DNA from: CBDDIP01 sp965229005
Lineage (GTDB): Bacteria > Actinomycetota > Acidimicrobiia > Acidimicrobiales > Ilumatobacteraceae
NCBI GenBank assembly: GCA_965229005.1
Contig: CBDDIP010000002.1
Coordinates: 2,790,001-2,854,000 of the forward strand
Reading direction: 5' to 3'
Length of the DNA: 64,000 nt
A program made the position numbers and the translations under genes. Position 1 is the first letter of the stretch; every line of letters begins with the position of its first letter. The notes beneath the pieces are model-generated. The model did no database searches. It was not told the origin of the DNA and was given only the letters and a program-made list of their open reading frames with translations. Positions 1 to 7,711 of the stretch are shown piece after piece.

Positions 1-880
1 GACCGAACCGCTCGTTGAGCAACGCGAGCTGCTCGTCGGTCGGTGCGTGCTGCAGGCGGATCACGAGCAGGTCGCCGACGTAACGCAGCGATTCGTAGTT
101 GCGGTAGAAGCCGAGGATCTCATCGACGGCCACCGTGCAGTCGTCGGTGACGAGGTACAGCCCGGTGTCGCTGGGGCTGACCAGTCCACGCTTGACGAGC
201 TGCGTGTCGATGAACTCGTGCACCGTCTCCCAGTAGGGGTCGCCGGGCGTGTCGAGGAAGACGATCGGCACCGGCACGCCCTTGCCGGTCTGCGTCAGCG
301 TGAGCAGCTCGAAGGTCTCGTCGAGCGTGCCGAACCCGCCGGGGAGGCAGACGAAGCCCTTGCTCTCCTTGATCAGCATCAGCTTGCGGGTGAAGAAGTA
401 CTTCATGCTGACGTACTTCGTGTTGCCGGCGATGATCGGGTTGGCGCCCTGCTCGAACGGCAGGCGGATCGATACGCCGATCGACTGGTCGCTGCCGGCA
501 CCCTCCATCGCCGCCTGCATGATCCCCGGGCCGGCGCCGGTGACGACCATCCAACCGGCCTCCGCCAGCTTGGCGGCCACCTCGCGGGCGGCCGCGTAGA
601 GCGGGTCCTCCGGCCGAGTGCGTGCCGAGCCGAAGATGGTCACCTTGGCGTGATCGGCGTACGGGGCGAACATCGCGAACGCGTCGCGCATCTCCTGCAG
701 TGCGGCGGAGGCGATCTTCAGATCGAGCGTCTCGGGTTGATCCGCGATCAGCGCGGCGGCCGCCTTCAGCAGCTGCTCGGCCAGACGCTGGTCGCGCCGA
801 TTGCTGAGGTCGCCGGCAACCGTGCTGAGGTGCTCAGCCGGTCGGCCCGGTGTCGACGGGGCCAGCGGCTCGTCGCCCAT
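1..880 (-). CDS. LOG-family (TIGR00730) Rossmann-fold nucleotide-hydrolase-like protein, 3' end cut by window edge
   Basis: The frame opens at an ATG (880-878) and runs off the left edge after about 293 codons, so the C-terminus is missing. After an N-terminal extension of about 75 residues comes the LOG/lysine-decarboxylase-like Rossmann domain: GAGPGIM at 115-121 and the family signature PGGFGTLDE at 180-188, with a preceding FTRK that carries the conserved Arg. LOG proteins hydrolyse cytokinin-type or other purine nucleoside 5'-monophosphates, and the bacterial substrate is often unknown. It lies 5 bases downstream of the transaldolase stop in the same direction, so it is probably the last gene of a tkt-tal-LOG transcript. 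The family is clear. A cytokinin role is not implied. Confidence 0.88.
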   Translation of the reverse strand, partial: MGDEPLAPSTPGRPAEHLSTVAGDLSNRRDQRLAEQLLKAAAALIADQPETLDLKIASAALQEMRDAFAMFAPYADHAKVTIFGSARTRPEDPLYAAAREVAAKLAEAGWMVVTGAGPGIMQAAMEGAGSDQSIGVSIRLPFEQGANPIIAGNTKYVSMKYFFTRKLMLIKESKGFVCLPGGFGTLDETFELLTLTQTGKGVPVPIVFLDTPGDPYWETVHEFIDTQLVKRGLVSPSDTGLYLVTDDCTVAVDEILGFYRNYESLRYVGDLLVIRLQHAPTDEQLALLNERFG

Positions 881-885
881 CGTCG

Positions 886-1998
886 TCACTCTGACGAACG
901 GAGCTCTTGCGCCTTCGTCTCCAGCGCATCGAGCAGCTCGTCGAAGCTCTTCTGGAAGCTCGACACGCCCTCGCGCTCCAGGGTCGCCGCCACGTCGTCG
1001 AGATCGACGCCGACCGCCGTGAGTCCGGCCCACGCAGCTTCGGCCTCAGGGAGATCGGCATCGATCCGGCGCGCCAGGGTGCCGTGGTCGGCAAAGGCCT
1101 CGATGGTGGCGTCCGGCAGGGTGTTCACCGTGTCCGGCCCGATCAGCTCGTCGACGTAGAGGGTGTCCTTGTACGCCGGGTTCTTGGTCGACGTGCTGGC
1201 CCACAGCGGACGCTGCACGCGAGCGCCGAGGTCGGCCAACCGGTCCCAGCGAGCGCCGCTGAACGCCTTCAGGAACAGCTGGTACGCGAGCTTGCCCTGT
1301 GCGACGGCAGCTTTGCCGCGCAGCTCCAGCGCCTCCGGCGTCCCGATCGCATCCAGGCGGCGATCGATCTCGGTGTCGACGCGGCTGATGAAGAAGCTGG
1401 CAACGCTGGCCACCTTCGACAGATCGGCGCCCGGAACCTTCGAGTACGCATCGAGACCGTCGAGGTAGGCGTCGACAACCGCCTGGTAGCGCTCGAGGCT
1501 GAAGATCAACGTGACGTTGATGCTTCGCCCTTCGGCGATCATCTGGCGGATGGCAGGGATGCCTTCCTCGGTCGCCGGGATCTTGACCATCAGGTTCGGT
1601 CGATCGATCTTCTCGTGCAGTTCTCGCGCCGCGGTCTCCGTGCCCGGACCGTCGTGGGCGAGGGCCGGAGCGACCTCGACGCTGACGTACCCGTCACGGC
1701 CGTGGCTGTCGTGATGCACCTCCGCAAACGCGTCGAGTGCACCGTTGATGTCCTGCAGCACGAGCGCCCAGTAGTCGTCGATCACGGGCTTGTCGTCGTT
1801 GGCCAGCACGGTGAACTGCTCGTCGTAGTCGGGCGAGCCCTGGATGGCCTTCTGGAAGATCGTCGGGTTGCTGGTCAGCCCGCGGATGCCGCGCTGCACG
1901 AGGCGGTCGATCTGCCCCGAGGTGATGTAGCCGCGCTTCAGGTTGTCGAGCCAGGGGCTCTGGCCGAACTCGTGGTAGAGGGTGTTGAGGCGGTCCAT
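886..1998 (-). CDS. tal: Transaldolase
   Basis: This 370-residue TalAB-type transaldolase moves a dihydroxyacetone unit between sugar phosphates in the non-oxidative pentose phosphate pathway. LTSNPTIF is at 41-48. The Schiff-base lysine lies in NLMVKIPAT (K139). DGYVSVEVAP and the later STSTKNPAY / TVNTLPD segments are typical of the long actinobacterial form. The frame stays open upstream, but similarity begins at the ATG at 1998, which has a purine-rich AAGGAT about 4 bases before it. It sits 43 bases downstream of transketolase in the same orientation, as in the usual actinobacterial tkt-tal order. Confidence 0.96.
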   Translation of the reverse strand: MDRLNTLYHEFGQSPWLDNLKRGYITSGQIDRLVQRGIRGLTSNPTIFQKAIQGSPDYDEQFTVLANDDKPVIDDYWALVLQDINGALDAFAEVHHDSHGRDGYVSVEVAPALAHDGPGTETAARELHEKIDRPNLMVKIPATEEGIPAIRQMIAEGRSINVTLIFSLERYQAVVDAYLDGLDAYSKVPGADLSKVASVASFFISRVDTEIDRRLDAIGTPEALELRGKAAVAQGKLAYQLFLKAFSGARWDRLADLGARVQRPLWASTSTKNPAYKDTLYVDELIGPDTVNTLPDATIEAFADHGTLARRIDADLPEAEAAWAGLTAVGVDLDDVAATLEREGVSSFQKSFDELLDALETKAQELRSSE

Positions 1999-2041
1999 GA
2001 CGATCCTTAGGTGTGAGGGCGGGGTGGGGCGGTGCGGGATA

Positions 2042-4003
2042 TCAGCGGTTGACGAGGGCGGTCGCTCGGGCGACGACGTGGTCGACGTTGATGCCCAGCT
2101 TGTCGAGCACGAGGTTGCCGGGAGCGCTGGCACCGAAGCGGTCGATGCCGATCGAGTCGGTGGCGTATCGAGCCCAGCCGAAGGTGGTTGCCGCCTCGAC
2201 GGACAGGACCGGCACGCCGGCTGGGAAGACGCTCGTCCGGTACTCAGCGGTCTGCTCGGCGAAGCGATCCCACGACGGCAGGCTGACGACACTGGCGCGG
2301 ATGCCGGCATCGGCCAGCGCCGCAGCGGCATCGACGCAAACGGCGACCTCGCTGCCCGTGCCGACGAGCACGACCTGCGGATCGTCGACCGGTCGGATGA
2401 CCGCGCCGCCGGGCCCGACCGCCGAGCCGTCGGTGACGACCGGGATCGCCTGCCGGCTGAGCACCAGCGCCGTGGGTCCGTGGTGCTCGACGGCGGCCCG
2501 CAAGGCGGCGACTGTCTCGTTGGCGTCGGCTGGTCGGATCACCTGCAGCTCGGGGATGGCGCGCAAGGTGGCGATGTGCTCGACGGGCTGGTGGGTCGGC
2601 CCGTCCTCGCCGACGCCGACCGAGTCGTGAGTGAACACGAACAGCACCTTGGCCTTGCTCAGCGCGGCCAGCCGCACCGGCGGGCGCATGTAGTCGAGGA
2701 AGACGAAGAACGTGCCACCGGCCGGTAGGACGCCGCCGTGGCGGGCCATGCCGACCATGGCCGAACCCATCGCGTGCTCGCGGATGCCGTAGTACACCTG
2801 GCGGCCACTGGGCGTGGAGATCGACTGCGGCTCCTGGCCCGTGAGCTTCGTACCGGTGTTGCCGGTGAGGTCGGCGGCGCCGGCGACGAGGCCGGGCAAC
2901 CCGTCGAGCGATGCGTTGAACGCCTTCTCGATGGCGACGCGAGTGGCGATCTTCTCGCCCTGCTCGAAGACGGGCAGGGCGGCTTCCCAACCCGGCACTC
3001 CGCCACCGGCCCAGGCGGCGTCCCACGCGACGCGGTCGACGGACGACGCGGCGAAGCGCTCCTGCCATGCGGCGTGCTCGGCAGCGCCACGCTCGGCGGC
3101 GTTGGCGCGCACCGCAGCGACGAGGTCGTCGGGTGCCCAGAACGGCTCGTCGGGGATGCCCATCACGGCCTTGGTGCGGGTGATCTGCTCCGCCGTGAAG
3201 GGGTTGCCGTGGGCCTCGTGGTGATCGGTCAGGTCGGGGCTCGGCGCACCGATGTGGCTGCGCAGGATGAGCAGGCTGGGCTTGTCCGTGACGGCGATGC
3301 CGGCGCGGATCCCGGCCTCCAGCGCGTCGAGGTCGTCGGCGACCTCACCGAGGTGCTCGACGTGCCAGCCGTATGCCTCGAAGCGCTTGCCGACGTCGTC
3401 GCTGTACGACAGCGCTGTGTCGCCGTCGATGGTGATGTGGTTGTCGTCGTAGACGCAGATCAGGTTGCCGAGCCCGAGGTGCCCGGCGAGCGACGCGGCC
3501 TCGTGGCTGACGCCTTCCATGAAGCAGCCGTCACCGGCGATGACGAACGTGTGGTGGTGCTGCACGTCGTCACCGAACTTCGACCGCAAGCGACGCTCGG
3601 CGATGGCCATCCCCACCGAGTTGGCAAGTCCCTGTCCGAGTGGTCCGGTGGTGACCTCGACGCCGGCGGTCAGCTCCGCCTCCGGGTGACCGGGGGTGAG
3701 CGAGTCCCACTGGCGGAACGCCTTGAGATCGTCGAGCTCGAGCCCGTAGCCGTTGAGGAACAGCAGCGAGTACTGCAGGATCGAGGCGTGGCCGTTGGAC
3801 AGCACGAAGCGATCGCGGTCGGGCCAGTGCGGATCGGTCGGATCGTGGCGCATGATCCGGCTGAACAGCACGTGACCGAGCGGGGCGAGGGCCATGGCCG
3901 TGCCCTGGTGACCGCTCTTGGCCTGCAGCGGGGCGTCCATCGCCATGCCGCGGATGAGGGAGACGGCGAGCTGATCTTGTTCGGGGGTCAACGCAGGGGG
4001 CAC
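2042..4003 (-). CDS. tkt: Transketolase
   Basis: This 653-residue ThDP enzyme transfers two-carbon ketol units in the pentose phosphate pathway. The substrate-binding SGHQGTA is at 30-36, GHPEAELT near 105-112, and the ThDP/Mg motif begins with GDGCFMEG (157-164) and ends at the YDDNHI Asn. The central region has the pyrimidine-domain features (GIREHAMG, FVFLDYMRP) and the C-terminal domain is complete. GTG at 4003 is chosen because it begins just before the conserved LTPEQDQLAVSLIRG segment and has a TACAGT box 7 bases upstream. The much longer open frame further upstream shows no similarity and overlaps the next genes. Confidence 0.96.
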   Translation of the reverse strand: MPPALTPEQDQLAVSLIRGMAMDAPLQAKSGHQGTAMALAPLGHVLFSRIMRHDPTDPHWPDRDRFVLSNGHASILQYSLLFLNGYGLELDDLKAFRQWDSLTPGHPEAELTAGVEVTTGPLGQGLANSVGMAIAERRLRSKFGDDVQHHHTFVIAGDGCFMEGVSHEAASLAGHLGLGNLICVYDDNHITIDGDTALSYSDDVGKRFEAYGWHVEHLGEVADDLDALEAGIRAGIAVTDKPSLLILRSHIGAPSPDLTDHHEAHGNPFTAEQITRTKAVMGIPDEPFWAPDDLVAAVRANAAERGAAEHAAWQERFAASSVDRVAWDAAWAGGGVPGWEAALPVFEQGEKIATRVAIEKAFNASLDGLPGLVAGAADLTGNTGTKLTGQEPQSISTPSGRQVYYGIREHAMGSAMVGMARHGGVLPAGGTFFVFLDYMRPPVRLAALSKAKVLFVFTHDSVGVGEDGPTHQPVEHIATLRAIPELQVIRPADANETVAALRAAVEHHGPTALVLSRQAIPVVTDGSAVGPGGAVIRPVDDPQVVLVGTGSEVAVCVDAAAALADAGIRASVVSLPSWDRFAEQTAEYRTSVFPAGVPVLSVEAATTFGWARYATDSIGIDRFGASAPGNLVLDKLGINVDHVVARATALVNR

Positions 4004-4010
4004 GAAGTGG

Positions 4011-4016
4011 ACTGTA
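4011..4016 (-). promoter_or_regulatory. -10 box of tkt (leaderless type)
   Basis: TACAGT on the minus strand, 7 bases before the GTG of tkt. Confidence 0.55.
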
Positions 4017-4032
4017 CCCGCAGGTGGGCCGG

Positions 4033-4431
4033 TCAACCGGCGGGTGGCAGGAGGGTGAACGGGACCAGGTGCCAGGGGCCGCGGTCGATGCGGCAGTGGG
4101 CGAAGATCTGGCCGTACTCGGCGAACTCCAGCTCGCCCTTGACGAGGCGGTACGTGAACTTGCCCGGCTCGACGGTGAACGGGCTGACGTTGCGCGCCAC
4201 CTGCTCGTCGTCCTCGCCGGCACCCTTGCGGAAGACCACCTCGAACACGCCGGACCCGCTCTCGCCCGGGAAGCAGTAGATGAGCCCGACGAGGTGCGGC
4301 GACACGGTGACCGGAGCCGGTGACGGCGAAGCCATCGAGAACATCGCACCGGTGAGGTCGATGCGCGTGCTCGGTCCCGGCGCCTGGCGCATCTCGAAGT
4401 TCTCGACGAAGAGGGCGGACACGATCTGCAT
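4033..4431 (-). CDS. Small protein of unknown function, possibly DUF6941-like
   Basis: This 132-residue protein starts at the ATG (4431) in MQIVSALFVENFEM, with TACCCT 7 bases upstream. It is predicted soluble, mostly beta, with no signal peptide or membrane segment. The opening (one or two strands, then a short description-like loop) and the length recall DUF6941-type proteins, but this is impression rather than a motif match. It ends 29 bases before the tkt start in the same direction, so it may be co-transcribed with tkt. The upstream open frame is not coding, because it runs antisense into the divergent PPOX gene. Confidence 0.7.
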   Translation of the reverse strand: MQIVSALFVENFEMRQAPGPSTRIDLTGAMFSMASPSPAPVTVSPHLVGLIYCFPGESGSGVFEVVFRKGAGEDDEQVARNVSPFTVEPGKFTYRLVKGELEFAEYGQIFAHCRIDRGPWHLVPFTLLPPAG

Positions 4432-4438
4432 CGGTCGA

Positions 4439-4444
4439 AGGGTA
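4439..4444 (-). promoter_or_regulatory. -10 box of the 4033-4431 gene
   Basis: TACCCT (minus strand), 7 bases before its ATG. It faces the PPOX promoter 42 bases away. Confidence 0.5.
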
Positions 4445-4485
4445 GCGAGCCCCATGTCGGTCAAGTCGGCGAACAACCCGACGGC

Positions 4486-4491
4486 TAGCGT
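4486..4491 (+). promoter_or_regulatory. -10 box of the PPOX-type oxidoreductase gene
   Basis: TAGCGT, 7 bases before the ATG at 4499. Confidence 0.55.
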
Positions 4492-4498
4492 CCGAGCC

Positions 4499-4933
4499 AT
4501 GGGGTACACCGCAGCGCCGGATGGTTGGTGGCAGTCGTTCGTGCTCGCGAGCCCGGCGCGAACCGGCAAGCTGGCGGTCACCCGCAAGGACGGCACACCG
4601 CACGTCGCACCCGTCTGGGTCGACCTCGACGGTGACGAGATCGTCTTCATGACCAGCGCAGAGACGATCAAGGGCAAGAGCATCCTGCGCGACGGGCGCG
4701 TCTCGATCTGCTTCGACGACGACCGCCCGCCCTTCTCGTTCGTCACGGTCACCGGCACGACGACCACCACCACGGATCCGTTCAAGCTGATGCACTGGGG
4801 CACCCGCATCGCCGCTCGCTACATGGGCAAGGCATTGGCGCAGCAGTACGGCATGCGCAACGCGGTCCCGCCGGAGATGGTCGTGCGCATCACGCCGACC
4901 AACGTCGTCGCCATCGTCGACGTCGCCGACTGA
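4499..4933 (+). CDS. PPOX-class (pyridoxamine 5'-phosphate oxidase-like) probable F420-dependent oxidoreductase
   Basis: This 144-residue split-barrel protein contains TGKLAVTRKDGTPHVAPVW (strand-loop-strand, about residues 21-39) and KGKSILRDGRVSIC, both typical of actinobacterial flavin/deazaflavin reductases related to Rv1155. Such proteins bind F420 or FMN and reduce small substrates. The true substrate cannot be read from sequence. The start is the ATG at 4499, just after a TAGCGT box. It is divergent from the 4033-4431 gene and convergent with nagA. Confidence 0.88.
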   Translation: MGYTAAPDGWWQSFVLASPARTGKLAVTRKDGTPHVAPVWVDLDGDEIVFMTSAETIKGKSILRDGRVSICFDDDRPPFSFVTVTGTTTTTTDPFKLMHWGTRIAARYMGKALAQQYGMRNAVPPEMVVRITPTNVVAIVDVAD

Positions 4934-4970
4934 CAAGCACGGCCGTCAGCGCCCACACGGAACCGAGTTG

Positions 4971-4985
4971 CTGAGCGCCGCTCAG
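4971..4985. terminator. Small hairpin between convergent genes, possible terminator
   Basis: CTGAGC and GCTCAG form perfect 6-base arms with a 3-base loop, between the PPOX stop (4933) and the nagA stop (5043). There is no T-run, so it is a weak candidate bidirectional terminator. The rest of the 109-base gap shows nothing else. Confidence 0.4.
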
Positions 4986-5042
4986 GGGCGTTCAGCTACT
5001 CGATTGCAGTCGACAGATCGGAGTGCACGGTTCAGCCCGCAA

Positions 5043-6128
5043 CTAGCGGACCTGATCGCCGGCGACCCAGACGTGGCGGATGCGCCAGTCGGCGTCGAGC
5101 GCGACGAGGTCGGCGCGGCGGCCGACCTCGATCGTGCCGCGATCGGCGAGGCCGAGCAGGCGAGCCGGGGTGGTGCTGGCAGCGCGCAGCGCGAGCTCCG
5201 GCGCGACGCCTGCCTCGATGCACACGCGGAGGCACTGATCCATGGTCGCCGCGCTGCCGGCGAGGGTGCCGTCGGGAAGCCGCGGTGCGCCGTCGCGCAG
5301 CTCCATCCCCACCGGGCCGACGGTGCCGGCTCGCCAGGCGACCGCATCGGTGACGAGCACGGCCCGGTCGCGGCCGAGGAGCGAGAACGCCAGCTTGACC
5401 ATCCGTGGATGCACGTGCACGCCATCGGCGATGATCGACGCGGCGACTGACGGATGGCCGAGCACCCATGCGGCAACGCCCGGTGTTCGGTGGTGCAGCC
5501 CGCTCATCCCGTTGAACAGGTGCGTGGTCAGCGACGCGCCGGCCGTTGCGGTGGCATCGAGCTCGTCGAACTCGGCCGTGGTGTGACCGATCGAGACGAT
5601 CGTTCCTCGCGACGTCATCCGTGCAGTCGCCGTCGCGGCCTCGGGTTGTTCGGCACCGATCGTCATCACCGCGATGTGGTCGGGCAGCGCGTCGATCCAG
5701 GGGAGGTCGATGGGGATGATCCACTGCGGCCGATGCGCGCCGGGCGCGCCACCGAGGAACGGACCTTCGAGGTGCGCGCCGGCGATCGACGGCCGACCAC
5801 CAGCCGGGCGGCCCATCGCCGAGCCGATCTCGGCCAATGGGCGGGCGAAGCGATCGAGCGGCATCGTCACCAACGTCGGGCACCACGTGGTGACGCCCTG
5901 ATCGAGGAGCAGCCCGTCGAGCCGATCCCATTCGGCTCCGGTGGCGGTGCTGACGTCGACGTCGTCGATCCCGTTCACCTGCAGGTCGACGAATCCCGGG
6001 ACGAGCGTGAGCCCATCGGCATCCCCTGCAGCCGGCTCGATCGCGACGATGCGGCCGTCCTCGACGAGCACGTTCGTCGGACCACGGAACCCGCGTGCGT
6101 CGAGAGCCCTGCCGGAGGTGATCACCAT
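5043..6128 (-). CDS. nagA: N-acetylglucosamine-6-phosphate deacetylase
   Basis: This 361-residue amidohydrolase-superfamily enzyme deacetylates GlcNAc-6-phosphate in amino-sugar and cell-wall recycling. The N-terminal strand ends in LVPGFVDLQVNG. HLEGPF carries the metal-binding Glu, followed by SIGHTTA, THLFNGMSG, DGVHVHP and LVTDAV with the catalytic Asp, all in family order. The C-terminal ADLVALD beta-sandwich is complete, so length and motifs are normal. No nagB or PTS gene lies beside it in this window. The start is the ATG at 6128, with no strong ribosome site. Confidence 0.94.
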   Translation of the reverse strand: MVITSGRALDARGFRGPTNVLVEDGRIVAIEPAAGDADGLTLVPGFVDLQVNGIDDVDVSTATGAEWDRLDGLLLDQGVTTWCPTLVTMPLDRFARPLAEIGSAMGRPAGGRPSIAGAHLEGPFLGGAPGAHRPQWIIPIDLPWIDALPDHIAVMTIGAEQPEAATATARMTSRGTIVSIGHTTAEFDELDATATAGASLTTHLFNGMSGLHHRTPGVAAWVLGHPSVAASIIADGVHVHPRMVKLAFSLLGRDRAVLVTDAVAWRAGTVGPVGMELRDGAPRLPDGTLAGSAATMDQCLRVCIEAGVAPELALRAASTTPARLLGLADRGTIEVGRRADLVALDADWRIRHVWVAGDQVR

Positions 6129-6140
6129 CCGGTCAGGATG

Positions 6141-6956
6141 TCAGCCGGAGACGGCCTTGCGGCGCGACGTAGTGGCCGCCGTTGCAGCGGCCTGCGCCTT
6201 CGATGCAGCCTGAACGGCAGCGGCCTGGGCGGTGAGGCGCAGGTCGGTCAGCCGCACCTTGGCCAGGTGGAACCAGCTGAGCACCTTGATGACCCACCAG
6301 CCCGGATCGATCTCGAACCAGCGATGCGACAGCTTCGCCGACGTCGGCGCTGCGTGGTGGTTGTTGTGCAGCCCTTCACCGGCCGTGAGGAACGCCAGCC
6401 ACTGCAGGTTGCCGGCACCGTTGGGGTACGGGCGCCGGCCGAAGTGGTGGCCGATCGCGTTCACCGCTGCGCTGCCGCCGAGGTACAGGTTGACGTGCAC
6501 GAATGCCGCGAGCAGCCCGATCACCGGACCGAACACCAGCACCAGCACGCCCACGCCGATGGCCAGGCCGACCAGTGCGTGGTCGTAGAACAGCCGGTCG
6601 GCGCGCGTGGCCGGGAGGTCCTTGGCGTAGCGGGCCAAGGTCTCGGGGTTGCGAGCCTCGCGCCGGTAGAGGCGCACGTTCTGCATCTGCACCTTCATCC
6701 AACCGAGCAGGACGGGGGAGTGCGGGTCGCCCTCCACATCGGTGAACGCGTGGTGCTTGCGGTGCACTGCCACCCACTGGCGGGGGCGGATCCCGGTGGT
6801 GATCCACTGCATGAAGCGGAAGGCCTGGGTGACCGGCGGCGACAGCGACACGGCACGGTGGGAGAGCGCCCGGTGCAGGAACACGGTGCTGCAGACCTGG
6901 GCGATCATGGTGACGACGAATCCGGCCGCGAACGCGGTGACGAGCACACGAATCAC
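6141..6956 (-). CDS. Membrane fatty-acid (acyl-CoA) desaturase
   Basis: A delta-9-type di-iron desaturase of 271 residues with all three histidine boxes: HRALSH (28-33), HRKHH (65-69) and HNNHH (197-201), plus the accessory NAIGHHF (166-172). Hydrophobic stretches near 1-25 and 125-160 form the membrane hairpins. A GTG at 6965 is possible, but the GTG at 6956 sits exactly 7 bases after a TAGCGT box and is preferred. The C-terminus is Ala-rich. It is divergent from a TetR gene whose likely operator lies between them, as in known TetR control of membrane-lipid unsaturation. The substrate form (acyl-CoA or acyl-lipid) is not visible. Confidence 0.92.
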   Translation of the reverse strand: MIRVLVTAFAAGFVVTMIAQVCSTVFLHRALSHRAVSLSPPVTQAFRFMQWITTGIRPRQWVAVHRKHHAFTDVEGDPHSPVLLGWMKVQMQNVRLYRREARNPETLARYAKDLPATRADRLFYDHALVGLAIGVGVLVLVFGPVIGLLAAFVHVNLYLGGSAAVNAIGHHFGRRPYPNGAGNLQWLAFLTAGEGLHNNHHAAPTSAKLSHRWFEIDPGWWVIKVLSWFHLAKVRLTDLRLTAQAAAVQAASKAQAAATAATTSRRKAVSG

Positions 6957-6963
6957 GCCCGCC

Positions 6964-6969
6964 ACGCTA
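6964..6969 (-). promoter_or_regulatory. -10 box of the desaturase gene
   Basis: TAGCGT on the minus strand, 7 bases before GTG 6956. Confidence 0.55.
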
Positions 6970-6982
6970 CCACAGCCGTCTA

Positions 6983-6998
6983 CCTACCAGTCGGTAGG
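6983..6998. promoter_or_regulatory. Inverted-repeat operator shared by desaturase and TetR genes
   Basis: CCTACC-AGTC-GGTAGG has perfect 6-base arms. Its centre lies about 34 bases from each predicted transcription start (6956 on minus, 7024 on plus), so it would cover both -35 regions. This is a classic TetR-family operator geometry. Confidence 0.7.
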
Positions 6999-7010
6999 CT
7001 CTGGCCCCGG

Positions 7011-7016
7011 TAGTGT
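7011..7016 (+). promoter_or_regulatory. -10 box of the leader ORF/TetR transcript
   Basis: TAGTGT, 7 bases before the GTG of the 16-residue leader ORF at 7024. Confidence 0.5.
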
Positions 7017-7023
7017 CGCTCAC

Positions 7024-7074
7024 GTGCGACCGTCGGTGCGTGGGTCCTTGGCAGCAGTCGAGGGTGTGGTCTGA
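7024..7074 (+). CDS. Putative 16-residue leaderless leader peptide upstream of TetR
   Basis: A GTG at 7024, 7 bases after TAGTGT, opens a 16-codon frame (MRPSVRGSLAAVEGVV). It stops with TGA at 7072-7074, directly abutting the TetR GTG at 7075 in the same frame. If the transcript begins at 7024, this mini-ORF is read first and TetR by reinitiation. No functional motif is present. It is a position-based prediction only. Confidence 0.45.
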   Translation: MRPSVRGSLAAVEGVV

Positions 7075-7686
7075 GTGGCTGATCATGGGGAGACCCTCAG
7101 CACGCGAGAGCTGATCCTCGCCGAGGCGCTGAAGTGCTTCGCCGACGGCGGCTACGAAGGCACGTCGCTCAACGACATCGCGGCCGGTGTGGGCATCCGC
7201 CGGCCGAGCCTGCTCCACCACTTCGCCTCGAAGGAGGCGCTCTACGTCGAGGTCTTCGAGCGGTTGTTGGGCGACTGGTTCGAGCGGCTGGCGACGGCGG
7301 TCGACAGCCAGCAGCGCGGCTGGGAGAAGGTGCAGCTCGTCATCTCCGCCGGCTTCGACTTCTTCGCCGACAACTACGACTACGTGCGCCTGATGCGCCG
7401 CGAAGCGCTCGACGCCGGCGCCCACGTGGGCATCGATCTGGCGGCCGTGCTGCGCCCGATGTGGGACCGCAGCGTGGACTACTTCAACCGTGAGATGGCC
7501 GCCGGCACCTTCCGAGAGCACGACCCCGAGCAGCTGCTGCTCACCGGTTACGGCGCGCTGCTCAGCTACTTCTCCGATGCGCCGTTCCTCGGCGGTCTCC
7601 TCGACGACGACCCGTTGGCCAGCGAAGCGTTGCGTCGCCGCCGCGACCACATCACCACGTTCTTCCGCACGGCTCTGGTCCCGTAG
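7075..7686 (+). CDS. TetR-family transcriptional regulator (likely desaturase repressor)
   Basis: This 203-residue regulator has a canonical N-terminal helix-turn-helix: ILAEALKCFADGGYEGTS, then LNDIAAGVGIRRPSLLHHF with the recognition helix near 42-50. The remaining 140 residues are an all-helical ligand domain with many aromatics, suited to a fatty acid or acyl-CoA. GTG 7075 must be the start, because an in-frame TGA immediately precedes it. The divergent desaturase and shared palindrome suggest control of unsaturation. The following hydrolase, thioesterase and acyl-CoA synthetase genes each have their own -10 box but share the lipid theme. Confidence 0.92.
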   Translation: MADHGETLSTRELILAEALKCFADGGYEGTSLNDIAAGVGIRRPSLLHHFASKEALYVEVFERLLGDWFERLATAVDSQQRGWEKVQLVISAGFDFFADNYDYVRLMRREALDAGAHVGIDLAAVLRPMWDRSVDYFNREMAAGTFREHDPEQLLLTGYGALLSYFSDAPFLGGLLDDDPLASEALRRRRDHITTFFRTALVP

Positions 7687-7697
7687 ACCGACGCCGC

Positions 7698-7703
7698 TAC
7701 GGT
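7698..7703 (+). promoter_or_regulatory. -10 box of the alpha/beta hydrolase gene
   Basis: TACGGT, 8 bases before ATG 7712. Confidence 0.5.
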
Positions 7704-7711
7704 CGGCGCCC

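Noticed and set aside
1999..2331. N-terminal extension of transaldolase
   Set aside because: Transaldolase similarity begins at ATG 1998, and the extra sequence is the antisense of the tkt C-terminus.
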